Of a stretch of 64,000 nucleotides of DNA, positions 53,445-62,134 are shown piece after piece. The stretch's first letter is position 1, and every line of letters begins with the position of its first letter. Under the pieces are notes generated by a model, which searched no databases, was not told the DNA's origin, and was given only the letters and a program-made list of their open reading frames with translations. The DNA comes from Nostoc piscinale CENA21 (GTDB lineage Bacteria; Cyanobacteriota; Cyanobacteriia; Cyanobacteriales; Nostocaceae), in the NCBI RefSeq assembly GCF_001298445.1, contig NZ_CP012036.1:4266158-4330157 (forward strand), given 5' to 3'. A program made the position numbers and the translations under genes.

Positions 53445-54320
53445 ATGAATTTTTCTAAGTTGGGAAAAATATTGATGTGGTTAATTCAACCATTGGGCGG
53501 GTTAATGACACAACTCAGACACAACATTAACCGCATCTTTTCCCCAAGAAAAACTATTTTGTGGCTAGTAGTGTTAACATCCCTGCTGTTGTCTGGGTGT
53601 GTAAAGTATGATGTTGGCGTGAATTTTCATCACTCCAATAGCGGCGAACTAGTGCAGCATATTAAGTTAGGTGAACAGCTTACTAGTTTTAGTGGTGATT
53701 ATGTATATGCCTGGTTAGATAGTATAGAAAATCGGACTCGTAAACTAGAAGGCAAAGTCCGACGTATTTCTCAAGAAGAACTAATAGTTACCATTCCCTT
53801 TAGTAATGGTCAAGAATTACAAACTAAGTTTAATGACTTTTTTAATTCCCACAACAACCAAAAAGTAGCAGCTACAAATAGCGAAGCTGAATCAGAATTA
53901 CCGAAAATTGAATCTAATTTACTGCTATTCCAGAATAATTTTTTATTGTTAGTGCGGAATCGGTTAATTTATGATTTAGACTTGCGATCGCTGGCGTTAA
54001 TTGCCAGTAAAGGTAACGTCATTGCTGATCCAGGTGCAATTCTCAATTTAGAATTTAGCTTAAACACTCCCTGGGGTGCGAACAATATTCAACTCACTGA
54101 AAATGCTGTCGAACCAGAAAAACAAGGTAATCAACTGCTGTGGCGACTCCAACCCGGTGAACTCAATCATATAGAAGTAGTATTTTGGCTTCCCAGTCCT
54201 TTGGGTATTGGTGCTTTGTTAATTGTCTTGTTCGTTTGGGGTGGAATGTACCTCAGATACACCTTTATGCCAGATCCAAGAGTTCAGTTTACACCTCAAT
54301 CAACTGCAACAGAATCTTAA
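53445..54320 (+). CDS. DUF3153 family protein, likely lipoprotein
   Basis: A 291-residue protein of the cyanobacterial DUF3153 family. ATG 53445 follows a GAGGAG site by about 10 bases. A hydrophobic segment (ILWLVVLTSLLLSGC) ends in a lipobox-like LLSGC. The extracytoplasmic domain follows (KYDVGVNFHHSNSGELVQHI) and a C-terminal transmembrane helix is near 262-282 (LGIGALLIVLFVWGGMYLRY). Function unknown. Confidence 0.8.
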   Translation: MNFSKLGKILMWLIQPLGGLMTQLRHNINRIFSPRKTILWLVVLTSLLLSGCVKYDVGVNFHHSNSGELVQHIKLGEQLTSFSGDYVYAWLDSIENRTRKLEGKVRRISQEELIVTIPFSNGQELQTKFNDFFNSHNNQKVAATNSEAESELPKIESNLLLFQNNFLLLVRNRLIYDLDLRSLALIASKGNVIADPGAILNLEFSLNTPWGANNIQLTENAVEPEKQGNQLLWRLQPGELNHIEVVFWLPSPLGIGALLIVLFVWGGMYLRYTFMPDPRVQFTPQSTATES

Positions 54321-54446
54321 TTTATCCAAAGAGAATTCAGTAGTCAGGAGCCAGAATTCAATTCTGAATTCTGTGCCAGTTGCGGGTATTTTCCCCCACT
54401 AATTAATTCTAACTTCTGAATTCTGACTTCTTCAAAGCAACGAATT
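54321..54446. repeat. Heptad-repeat tracts in the convergent spacer
   Basis: TCAGTAGTCAGGAGCCAGAA, AATTCTGAATTCTGTG and CTTCTGAATTCTGACTTC are the same repeat family as at 44.0-44.2 kb, here in a spacer between converging genes. Confidence 0.55.
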
Positions 54447-54836
54447 CTATTCTTGAGGGCTACTAGGTAGTACTCCCGTGATAGTTCTTCCTATTCCAGT
54501 CTTTTCAGCTACTGCTTGTAGATCATTATTCCAGGTGAGTGGTACTTCAATAACACAGGCGCGATGAAAACGAACTGTCTCGCCATTCTCAACATAGATG
54601 ATTTCATCTTCGAGAAAGTGGCGGTATGTGTCTAGTACTGTACCAATTAACTCCGTACCTTCCACAGCAGTGATTTCTACATAAATGGCTTCAAAACAGT
54701 TATCTGGATAGTTCACCTGAACCCGCACAATATGATTCACGCTTAGATGTTGGCGCACCTCTGACTTGAGTTGTTCGCCATTCCAATCATAAATGTCTTC
54801 TTCTTGCAGTTGATGAAATGTCACACCAGATTTCAT
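54447..54836 (-). CDS. Hypothetical protein
   Basis: A 129-residue soluble protein, beta-rich and acidic (HLSVNHIVRVQVNYPDNCFE, IYVEITAVEGTELIGTVLD, FLEDEIIYVENGETVRFHRA). The DxYRHFLEDExIxVENGExVxF pattern resembles a small OB/Sm-like barrel. Not recognised. A 36-residue membrane peptide gene starts 42 bases upstream on the same strand. Confidence 0.6.
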   Translation of the reverse strand: MKSGVTFHQLQEEDIYDWNGEQLKSEVRQHLSVNHIVRVQVNYPDNCFEAIYVEITAVEGTELIGTVLDTYRHFLEDEIIYVENGETVRFHRACVIEVPLTWNNDLQAVAEKTGIGRTITGVLPSSPQE

Positions 54837-54878
54837 TGTGTAGATACCTTATCAATGATCCATCTTTTCATTATCCTC

Positions 54879-54989
54879 TTACTGCCAGAACAAACCAGTG
54901 AGTACAAGAGGTAAAAGTATTAATATAGACACAATTAAAACAACAGTTGCTGGATCAATTTTAATGGTATTCTTCTGTGGATCACGCAT
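54879..54989 (-). CDS. Small single-span membrane protein (36 residues)
   Basis: ATG 54989 to TAA 54879 encodes MRDPQKNTIKIDPATVVLIV and then a hydrophobic helix ending GLFWQ. One transmembrane helix with an N-terminal charged segment; size and shape are like the tiny accessory subunits of photosynthetic complexes. I see no strong ribosome site by eye. It is co-directional with the 129-residue gene 42 bases downstream. Function unknown. Confidence 0.5.
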   Translation of the reverse strand: MRDPQKNTIKIDPATVVLIVSILILLPLVLTGLFWQ

Positions 54990-55059
54990 TTGACTAATCT
55001 CTCACAATAACTATACTTATATCTATTCTCTATGAAGATGTACCTAATTATTTTGGGAT

Positions 55060-55151
55060 ATAGCAGTCCTATGTGAGATAGGAACAAAATAGACAAGGGA
55101 GACAAGGGAGACAAGGTTGAGAGATGTTTATCAATGATTTAGGATTGCTAT
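55060..55151. repeat. Foldback element family A (92 bp)
   Basis: Ends ATAGCAGTCCTA and TAGGATTGCTAT are imperfect inverted repeats. The interior holds GACAAGGGAGACAAGGGAGA repeats and ATGTTTATCAATGATTTAGG. It abuts a second element on its right. Confidence 0.6.
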
Positions 55152-55352
55152 AGCAATCTTAAATCATTTGTGAAATTCTCTTTCTTTTCCTCCTTCTCTT
55201 TCTTTGTGTCCTACCCTTCTCCCAAAGGGAGACGCTACGCGAACGGGAAGCCACTTCGTGTCTATGCGCCCTTTGCGGTACCCTTCGGGAAGCCGCTTCG
55301 CGTCTACGTTAAAAAGAATACTTTTTCACAACTCAGATAGGATTGCTATATA
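55148..55352. repeat. Adjacent foldback element with palindromic core
   Basis: Ends TATAGCAATCTTA and ATAGGATTGCTATA pair, the same ends as family A. The core carries GGGAGACGCTACGCGAACGG and GGGAAGCCGCTTCGCGTCTA, short palindromic repeats common in Nostoc-like genomes. It seems to share its left end with the preceding element. Confidence 0.5.
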
Positions 55353-55402
55353 TGAATAATAATCTGGGGAAAACTCTGGGTATGTTGCGTTGACTATAAA
55401 AC

Positions 55403-55436
55403 AAACTGCCAACGAATAAGAACTCGCTGGCAGTTT
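55403..55436 (-). terminator. Terminator of the YajQ gene
   Basis: On the minus strand AAACTGCCA pairs with TGGCAGTTT, followed by GTTTTATAG. It lies about 35 bases past the stop codon. Confidence 0.65.
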
Positions 55437-55469
55437 CTAGGAAAAAGTTTAACTAGATTTAGGAATTTC

Positions 55470-55961
55470 CTAACGATAGTTTGTAAATTGTAATGCAACT
55501 GGGTAGTCTTCTTGTTTTAACCGTTGAATGATAATTTGTAAATCATCTTTTGATTTTGCAGAAACCCGTACAGCATCACCTTGAATTGAAGCTTGCACCT
55601 TTTTAAATTCATCACGAATCAATTTAGAAATTTGCTTGGCAATATCCTGGCTGATACCTTTTTTGAGTGTGATTTCTTGACGTACACGATTACCACTCGC
55701 AGATTCAACTTTGCCAAATTCAAAAATCTTTTGAGAGAGACTACGCTTGGCAGCTTTTTCGCGCAGAATGTTGTGTACAGAATCTAAAGTAAACTCACTG
55801 TCGGTATTAACAGTAATAGTTGTTTCACCCAATTCAACTGTAGTTTTAGTATCTTTGAGGTCATATCGACTGTTAACGTCTCGCACAACTTGATCAACAG
55901 CGTTAACTAATTCTTGCCGATCAAAATCGCTCACAATGTCAAAGGAGTAAGTTGAAGCCAT
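55470..55961 (-). CDS. YajQ family cyclic-di-GMP-binding-type protein
   Basis: A 163-residue YajQ/DUF520 protein. It has two ferredoxin-like domains; MASTYSFDIVSDFDRQELVN, RYDLKDT, and IQGDAVRVSAKSKDDLQ are highly conserved. Members in proteobacteria bind c-di-GMP and nucleotides and act as co-regulators; the cyanobacterial role has not been defined. Monocistronic with a terminator. Confidence 0.93.
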   Translation of the reverse strand: MASTYSFDIVSDFDRQELVNAVDQVVRDVNSRYDLKDTKTTVELGETTITVNTDSEFTLDSVHNILREKAAKRSLSQKIFEFGKVESASGNRVRQEITLKKGISQDIAKQISKLIRDEFKKVQASIQGDAVRVSAKSKDDLQIIIQRLKQEDYPVALQFTNYR

Positions 55962-56031
55962 AAAAATTGTTAACTTTGGGATTGTGGATGAGTTTATTGG
56001 TAATTGGTATTATCTCTCCTCTTCCCTAATT

Positions 56032-56427
56032 TTAATTATTTGCTTGCATGATGCTAAAGAAGAAGAGCGTAGCAGAACCCAAAGAACCAACAGCAAACAT
56101 CAGCGATCGCAAAAGCGGTATATTCAAAATATAAAAGATAGAGTATAACAACCGCGTCACGACAAAAGCGATCGCCGCAACTACAGCCACAGTAGAATTT
56201 ACATTAGTGACATAAGCCATCAATGCGGCGACAGCAAAAATCGTAAATGTTTCAAAAGAATTTTGATGCGCCCAAGTCGCTCGTTGAGCATAAGGTGGCA
56301 ATTTATCAAACATCGCGCGAGGTGCGGAAATATCATATCCCACACTCAACCGGGCATACGCCACCAGCAAAAACGGCAGATAAATTAATACAGCAGCTGC
56401 GGCAATACAGTACAAAAAAATAGTCAT
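56032..56427 (-). CDS. MAPEG family membrane protein
   Basis: A 131-residue protein with four transmembrane helices (about 1-22, 55-80, 82-103, 108-128) and the MAPEG opening LPFLLVAYARLSVGYDISAPR followed by RATWAHQNSFETF. MAPEG proteins include microsomal glutathione transferases and eicosanoid enzymes; bacterial members have mostly unknown substrates. Confidence 0.85.
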   Translation of the reverse strand: MTIFLYCIAAAAVLIYLPFLLVAYARLSVGYDISAPRAMFDKLPPYAQRATWAHQNSFETFTIFAVAALMAYVTNVNSTVAVVAAIAFVVTRLLYSIFYILNIPLLRSLMFAVGSLGSATLFFFSIMQANN

Positions 56428-56446
56428 TAGCTACTAGTCCATAATT

Positions 56447-56527
56447 ATTAGTCATTAGTCATTGGTCATTAGTCATTAGTAAATTGCAAATGACAAAGGA
56501 CAAATGACAACGGATAAATGACTAATC
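56447..56527. repeat. Paired heptad repeats (GTCATTA and GACAAAT families)
   Basis: ATTAGTCATTAGTCATTGGT is followed by AAATGACAAAGGACAAATGA, each with a 7-base period and mutually complementary (AATGAC/GTCATT), so the region can fold back. It lies between two minus-strand genes and runs up to the stop of the next. Confidence 0.7.
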
Positions 56528-57025
56528 AAAGTAAAACAAAGTTACTACTTTTCTTTGTTCTTCGGCATCCCCACAAGTTTGTAGCAGAGTGCGACTGTCA
56601 TGAAAAGCAAAACAAATTAACTGTTGGCAACGCGAGACAATCTCTTTGTTACAGATGTAACTAGCTTCAGCCAGAGTCAGGTTATCGTTACTGGGATTTT
56701 CTACCAGGTGCATTACCTGTTCTAACTGTTGCCGAGATTCGTAAGGCTGACGTTCCAAGCTTTGGGGAAGAATTACAGTTAGCAAATTGGGATCAGCCCG
56801 CATTGCGCCCTTGATGGCAGCTGAATTCGTTCCCGTAGCCCCAGAGGTAATAATCCGATTGCCTGATAACACCAAAGCGTATGTCATCATTTCAATCAGA
56901 TTTTGATGGGTAATCGGCACATGACGAGAACCCAGCAAAGCAATTCGCTTAGAACCTGTTTGCTGGATTGTCGCCAGTTCTTGCGCTAATGTATCGAGGT
57001 TAATCAGGTCTATTGACTGGCTCAA
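56522..57025 (-). CDS. SLOG/DprA-like nucleotide-binding protein
   Basis: A 167-residue Rossmann-like protein (TTG start at 57025). The IALLGSRHVPITHQNLIEMM and IITSGATGTNSAAIKGAM stretches parallel the SGGAxGxD nucleotide loop of DprA and other SLOG proteins. Cyanobacterial relatives are often labelled DNA recombination-mediator protein A, but it lacks the DprA C-terminal winged helix. DNA or nucleotide binding is plausible. Confidence 0.7.
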   Translation of the reverse strand: MSQSIDLINLDTLAQELATIQQTGSKRIALLGSRHVPITHQNLIEMMTYALVLSGNRIITSGATGTNSAAIKGAMRADPNLLTVILPQSLERQPYESRQQLEQVMHLVENPSNDNLTLAEASYICNKEIVSRCQQLICFAFHDSRTLLQTCGDAEEQRKVVTLFYFD

Positions 57026-57402
57026 AGATAAAATTAATTAGAATTTAACGACCCAGCTATTTTACCAAACAGAGTGTAGGTAGACAGCCAGCTGAAGTTA
57101 GACATTGCTACAATTTTTGAATTATTTAACTAAGTAGCTGGCTAAGTGAGTCAAGATAGCAGTCTTATTTTATGTGTGAACAAGGGAGATAAGGGAGACA
57201 AGGAAGATAGGGTGGACAAGGGAGAGAGTGTTTATAAATCATTGAAGATTGCTAGAGTTAACCAAAATCAGGCTTTTGATGAACATTGACCAGGCCAATT
57301 TTAGATTTTGGATTTTAGATTCAGGGAAATGTTCAATCTAAAATCCAAAATTGGTTAATTCCCTGGTGGGTAAAGTCAATCTCAAAGATACTTAGTGTGT
57401 GG
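57026..57402. repeat. Intergenic region: foldback family A copy and long hairpin
   Basis: 57156-57254 is a family A copy (ATAGCAGTCTTA start, GGGAGACAAGG interior, AGATTGCTAG end). 57295-57354 is a hairpin whose 20-base right arm (begins AATCTAAAATCC) is complementary to the left arm except for one inserted heptad (AGATTTT). No gene. Confidence 0.6.
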
Positions 57403-58497
57403 CTAAGATAAGGCTGCTGCTGTACTTAAGCCCAGTTTCAGTAATAAACGCTCAATATCAAAATGCTCATTCATCAATTGGCGGATGCACTGCACCTTAA
57501 TTGGTTCATGGACACGTACTTGACCAAAAGTCCGGTCAACAATTTCTACGGTAGTCAAGGTGTCTAAGTCAACAGACAAAATTGGGATTTCCAGTTCTTC
57601 AGCACGACTGAGAATAAATTGCGGCGGTGGTAATTGTCCTGTGAGAATTAGGCATTGAGTTGAGGTTTCTAGGGCAGCTTGTTGAATTTCTACCCGATCG
57701 CCTCCTGTGACTACTGCCATGTTACGCCGTTTGCGGAAATACTTGACAGCTGCATTGACGTTCATCGCCCCAATAGCCAGACTTTCTACCATCAAGTCTA
57801 AGCGATCGCTACGGCAGAGAACTTCCGCATTTAACTGGTTGACTAGTTCCCCGACGCTGACACTCCGCAGTAAATCATTTTTTGGCAGTGTTCCTAATAC
57901 GGCAATTCCTTGCTGTTCCAAAAATGGACGCACAAGGGTTTCAACCATTTCCAATTCTTGGGGAGGAATATCATTGAGAACAACACCCACCAAGCGATCG
58001 CCTACACGCTCTTTTGCTGCCAACAACGCATCTAGAGAAAGTAACGAGTTGTAACGATTAACCAACAAAACCGCAGCGTCTAAAACTTCAGCGACTTGTA
58101 GCGTTGATAAATCAAATAAATGTCCTTCTGTTAAATTGCCTGGCCCCTCCAGTAAGACTAAATCGCCGCGAGTAACTTGCAAATATTCCTGAATCAGCGA
58201 CTGGCGATAATTATTGTTATCTTCGCCACTTAAACGTTTTTGGACACTGACTGCATCTAAAGCCAGCATGGTAGGCGCAATGCGGTTGGCTGCTAGATTC
58301 AGGCTAGAAGCAATAAACTGGACATCTTCTTCAATTAAGGTACCGCTAGAGGTTGTCAAACAAGTTCCCAGCGGTTTGCCGTAGGCAATATCCAGTCCTT
58401 TTTGCTGTAGCTGATAAGACAAACCCAAAACTGTTGCAGATTTTCCGCTATAAGTTTCAGTTGAGCCAATCAGCAGATGTTTAGCAGATTTTGGCAC
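57403..58497 (-). CDS. Phosphotransacetylase-family P-loop protein with DRTGG domain
   Basis: A 364-residue protein (GTG start 58497). The N-terminal domain is BioD/CobQ-like with P-loop STETYSGKSA and LVLLEGPGNL. The C-terminal part is a DRTGG domain (AIGAMNVNAAVKYFRKRRNM, VVTGGDRVEIQQAAL). This is the architecture of the N-terminal half of long Pta enzymes without the acetyltransferase domain. Role in acetyl-phosphate metabolism or regulation is inference. Confidence 0.82.
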   Translation of the reverse strand: MPKSAKHLLIGSTETYSGKSATVLGLSYQLQQKGLDIAYGKPLGTCLTTSSGTLIEEDVQFIASSLNLAANRIAPTMLALDAVSVQKRLSGEDNNNYRQSLIQEYLQVTRGDLVLLEGPGNLTEGHLFDLSTLQVAEVLDAAVLLVNRYNSLLSLDALLAAKERVGDRLVGVVLNDIPPQELEMVETLVRPFLEQQGIAVLGTLPKNDLLRSVSVGELVNQLNAEVLCRSDRLDLMVESLAIGAMNVNAAVKYFRKRRNMAVVTGGDRVEIQQAALETSTQCLILTGQLPPPQFILSRAEELEIPILSVDLDTLTTVEIVDRTFGQVRVHEPIKVQCIRQLMNEHFDIERLLLKLGLSTAAALS

Positions 58498-58828
58498 ACA
58501 TGCACTCCTAATTTCAAAAGGAAGTAGAACCCAGCTAGGTGTTTACTAATTTTAGTTTGTTCCAGCAAAAGACTTACGCTCTCAGCGAGCATAGTTTTTG
58601 AGAATTAACATTTTTTTTGGTCAATAAAATAGCTTTTATCTACAGTATTGATCCTGTAAAGTTACTAACTACTAGGTATTGAAAATAATGCTTAAAATGT
58701 TATGGGCTGGATGCTAAATATATCAACTAGACTATGCCTTAATGTTCGTAAGCATAACTGTCTGGGTTAGGTTCAAGGGAAATAGTTTTCCCTTGTAATC
58801 CTATACCCTCAACTTTCAGGGAATTAAT
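58498..58828. other. Intergenic region, no feature recognised
   Basis: 331 AT-rich bases between two minus-strand genes. CCCTTGTAATCCTATACCCTC near 58790 resembles neither a known RNA nor a repeat from this window. No gene seen. Confidence 0.4.
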
Positions 58829-59203
58829 TTATTCATCAATACGCAGCAACTTTCTGTAGAATGATTGGGAAAAGTCTGTGACACGATAACGTTTATAGTT
58901 TTCCATTAATTCAATTAAAAAACTAATAAACTCAAAGCTGGCCATCATCACTTCATAACTGAGTTCAGCATTACCATCAAACTGCATTCGGCAGCGCGTT
59001 AAGTCTGAAGGCAGGGTGGCCACATTCCAAGAAGCGACAAAGGGAATATTTTCACTGGCTTCTATTTTGCGGTGTCCCTCCAAAATACCTTTTTGATAGA
59101 GACTGATGGCATAGGGCAAGAAATTCCGCTTTGTACCCTGAATATAAGGCAAGTAAACGCTTGCTTGCTGCTGAGTTGCAGGCTGGAGTTGCTCAATAGA
59201 CAT
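58829..59203 (-). CDS. ebsA: EbsA-like type IV pilus biogenesis protein
   Basis: A 124-residue soluble protein of a cyanobacteria-only family. LPYIQGTKRNFLPYAISLYQ, EASENIPFVASWNVATLPSD and MQFDGNAELSYEV match what I remember of EbsA, a component needed for type IV pilus assembly and biofilm control in Synechococcus. The match is from memory and no pilus gene is adjacent, so treat as probable. Confidence 0.6.
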   Translation of the reverse strand: MSIEQLQPATQQQASVYLPYIQGTKRNFLPYAISLYQKGILEGHRKIEASENIPFVASWNVATLPSDLTRCRMQFDGNAELSYEVMMASFEFISFLIELMENYKRYRVTDFSQSFYRKLLRIDE

Positions 59204-59716
59204 TGTTGAATATTCCTCAAGTTAGGTGAAACTGGGGATATTAGTCGTTGTCAATAGTATTCCCAAAAAAAACTGATGTAATACACACTACAAAAGCACA
59301 ACTCTCAGGAAAAGCCTGAAAATATTTCGCAAAAAACATTAATGAATAGCAATAATCAATAAGTAATTCTTTGTATTTTGTCTTTTTAGTTTTGAGTTTG
59401 TGATAGTGAGAGCAAAGTTACTACTAAGAAATATTAAAATTTCGGTTACAATAAGGCTGCATTAACTTTTATCCAAGCTGGGGCAGTAGCGACGAAAAAA
59501 CCTAACACTAGGTCTTGAAGACGCTGATTGCAATGTCTCACAACCAAAAGCTGTGCCTATCTTGTAATTACTTCGTTGAATCTACCGTTGCCGTTGAAAA
59601 GCAACTTAATGTTGATACAGCAAGTAATGCTAGATGGCAGAGTAAAAGTTTGACGTTACAGAATTCCCGGCTTATTTATGGGTGTAGAAAAATACTGGTA
59701 TCGCATTAAGTAACCT
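59204..59716. other. Divergent intergenic region upstream of the glycosyltransferase
   Basis: 513 AT-rich bases between ebsA-like (minus) and the GT2 gene (plus). It should hold both promoters. A 64-codon frame at 59515 shows no family signal. No RNA seen. Confidence 0.4.
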
Positions 59717-61124
59717 ATGCCAGCGAACTCCTGGCCTGAAAACGATTCATACAAAGAGCTTGACCCGCTAGATTCTCTGTTGGCTGACCTATCGGCGACA
59801 GAAGATTCATTGGTAGGGACAAATCGTTTGTCTCAACCATCACGGTTTCAAGGACGTAGACGTAAAGCCGCTCTGGTGTTGTCAATAGTTTGGAGTGGTA
59901 CGATCGCTCTACACTTAGCTTCTTGGGCTTACATTTTTGTTCTGGGGTTGACCACAATCCTGGGTGTTCATGCGTTAGTGGTGATATTCGCTAAACCTCG
60001 CCGTTATCAAAAAGAAATGCAGGGTGAATTACCTTCTGTATCTTTGTTGGTAGCTGCCAAAAATGAGGAAGCGGTGATTGGGAAGTTAGTCAAGAATTTG
60101 TGCAATTTGGAATATCCAGATGGACAATACGAAGTCTGGATAATTGACGATAACAGTACTGACAAAACACCGCAAATCCTAGCAGAACTGGCGAAGGAAT
60201 ACAAAAAACTCAAAGTACTGAGGCGTTCCCCCCAAGCTGGTGGCGGTAAGTCGGGAGCATTAAATCAAGTTCTGCCCCAGACGAAAGGCGAAATTATTGC
60301 TGTGTTTGATGCTGATGCTCAAGTGTCATCAGATTTGTTACTCCAAATAGTACCTTTGTTTCAAAAAGAAAAAGTTGGTGCAGTGCAGGTGCGGAAAGCG
60401 ATCGCCAACGCTAAAGAAAAATTTTTGGACAAAAGGTCAGATGGCAGAAATGGCACTGGATACTTGGTTCCAGCAGCAGCGCATTGCTTTGGGTGGAATC
60501 GGGGAATTGCGCGGTAACGGTCAATTTGTCCGCCGCACAGCCTTAGACAGTTGTGGTGGGTGGAATGAAGAAACCATCACCGACGACTTGGATATGACCT
60601 TGCGCTTGCATTTGGACAACTGGGATATTGAGTGTGTGTTCTCCCCAGCCGTGCAGGAAGAAGGTGTCACCAATGCGATCGCGCTTTGGCATCAGCGCAA
60701 CCGTTGGGCAGAAGGCGGCTATCAGCGTTATTTAGATTACTGGGATCTGATTCTGAAAAACCGTATGGGAACCCGCAAAACCTGGGATATGCTCATGTTT
60801 ATGATCACCATGTACATCTTGCCTACGGCTGCCATCCCAGACTTATTAATGGCAATTGCTAGGCATCGCTTACCACTGCTAGGCCCAGCTACTACCTTAT
60901 CTGTATCTATGTCCGTGTTTGGAATGTTTGCCGGACTACGACGGATACGTCAAGAGCAGAAATTCACCGTTGCGACTTATCCGGTGTTACTACTACAAAC
61001 CCTGCGCGGCACATTATACATGCTGCACTGGTTAGTAGTGATGAGTAGTACCACCGCTAGAATGTCCTTTAGACCAAAGCGTCTGAAATGGGTAAAGACA
61101 GTACATTCTGGCAGTGGAGATTAG
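59717..61124 (+). CDS. Membrane GT2 glycosyltransferase, probably monoglucosyldiacylglycerol synthase-type (one frameshift)
   Basis: A 468-residue family 2 processive-type glycosyltransferase. Two N-terminal membrane helices (about 50-90) precede the catalytic domain: SLLVAAKNEEAVIGKL, WIIDDNSTDKT, VFDADAQ (DxD), ETITDDLDM (TED-like) and QRNRW (Q-x-x-RW). Three or four helices follow at the C-terminus. An extra A (run 60417-60421) or T (60422-60426) splits it; removing one base restores NAKENFWTKGQMAEMALDTW. Topology and length recall MgdA (makes monoglucosyldiacylglycerol, the galactolipid precursor), but GT2 polysaccharide synthases are close alternatives. Confidence 0.75.
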
Positions 61125-61144
61125 AAAGGCAAAAGTTAAAAGGC

Positions 61145-61185
61145 AAAGGGCAAAAGAAAATTTTTCTTTTGCCCTTTTGTTTTTA
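61145..61185 (+). terminator. Rho-independent terminator of the GT2 gene
   Basis: AAAGGGCAAAAGAAAA pairs with TTTTCTTTTGCCCTTT, followed by TGTTTTT. Confidence 0.7.
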
Positions 61186-61231
61186 GCAGAAAAAAGCTAG
61201 GTTAAAAAGTCACAACACTTAATACATTCAC

Positions 61232-61970
61232 ATGGAGAAGTCAGGCCCAAACTTTTTTGATGATGAAGCAGTTTTTGCAACCTATATGCAACATCGTCAA
61301 CGTGTAGATACGGCTAATGATACGCTGGAAAAGCCAGTGTTGATGGATCTCATTCAACCCATTACTGACAAACGTATCCTGGATATAGGGTGTGGCGATG
61401 CAGCAATTGGGCGTGAACTTCTCCACCAGGGAGCGGCGAGCTATATTGGCATCGAAGGCTCACATAAGATGGCTAATCTTGCACATCAAACACTAGCAAA
61501 CACTTCTGGCAAAATTATTTTGCAAACGATTGAGGATTGGACGTACCCGCAGGTAGCATTTGATTTAGTGATATCAAGACTTGCCCTACATTATGTCGCT
61601 GATCTGGCGCTAATTTTTACCAAAGTCTTTGATGCGATCGCCCCATCGGGACAGTTTGTGTTTTCGGTGGAACATCCGGTGATTACGTCGTGCGATCGCG
61701 GCTGGATAGGTGGTACGCTCCGCCACGGTTGGATTGTCGATAACTATTTCAAAACCGGACTGCGAGTGACAAACTGGCTTGGTGGCACAGTAAAAAAAAT
61801 ATCACCGCACGGTCGAAGAATATTTTCATCTCCTTCAAAACACTGGATTCATCATTACGGATCTGCGTGAGGCACATCCGCAACATGAGTACTTCCAAGA
61901 CATAGAAACTTACGAACGGCGAAAGCGTATTCCACTATTCTTGATTTTGGCAGCCCGCAAGCCTGCTTAG
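61232..61970 (+). CDS. SAM-dependent class I methyltransferase (one frameshift)
   Basis: A 245-residue methyltransferase. SAM-binding motif I is ILDIGCGDAAIGRELL, with acidic strand 2 (YIGIEGS) and FDLVISRLALHYVADL as post-motif. The frame breaks at eight A (61792-61799). Removing one continues TVKKYHRTVEEYFHLLQNTG to DLREAHPQHEYFQDIETYER and ends LAARKPA at 61970. This is a UbiE/Methyltransf_11-type enzyme with unknown substrate. Confidence 0.8.
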
Positions 61971-62134
61971 TACCTAAGCAAAAAAATTGTAGTAGCGCGG
62001 CAAGCTTAAAATGTTGGGTGCAAAAAACTGTTAAAAACAAAAATTTAATCGTTATGATGATGACTCAATCAAACAAATTAGACTAGACGCGCTACTACCA
62101 ATGCTTTTACCTTTTTACTTTTTACTTTTACCTT

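Noticed and set aside
56447..56527. CRISPR array
   Set aside because: Repeats are seven bases with no spacers; no cas genes are present.
59515..59709. Plus-strand frame of 64 codons upstream of the glycosyltransferase, with two CxxC-like cysteines (LCLSCNYF)
   Set aside because: Too short and unsupported; the rest of the frame is not protein-like.
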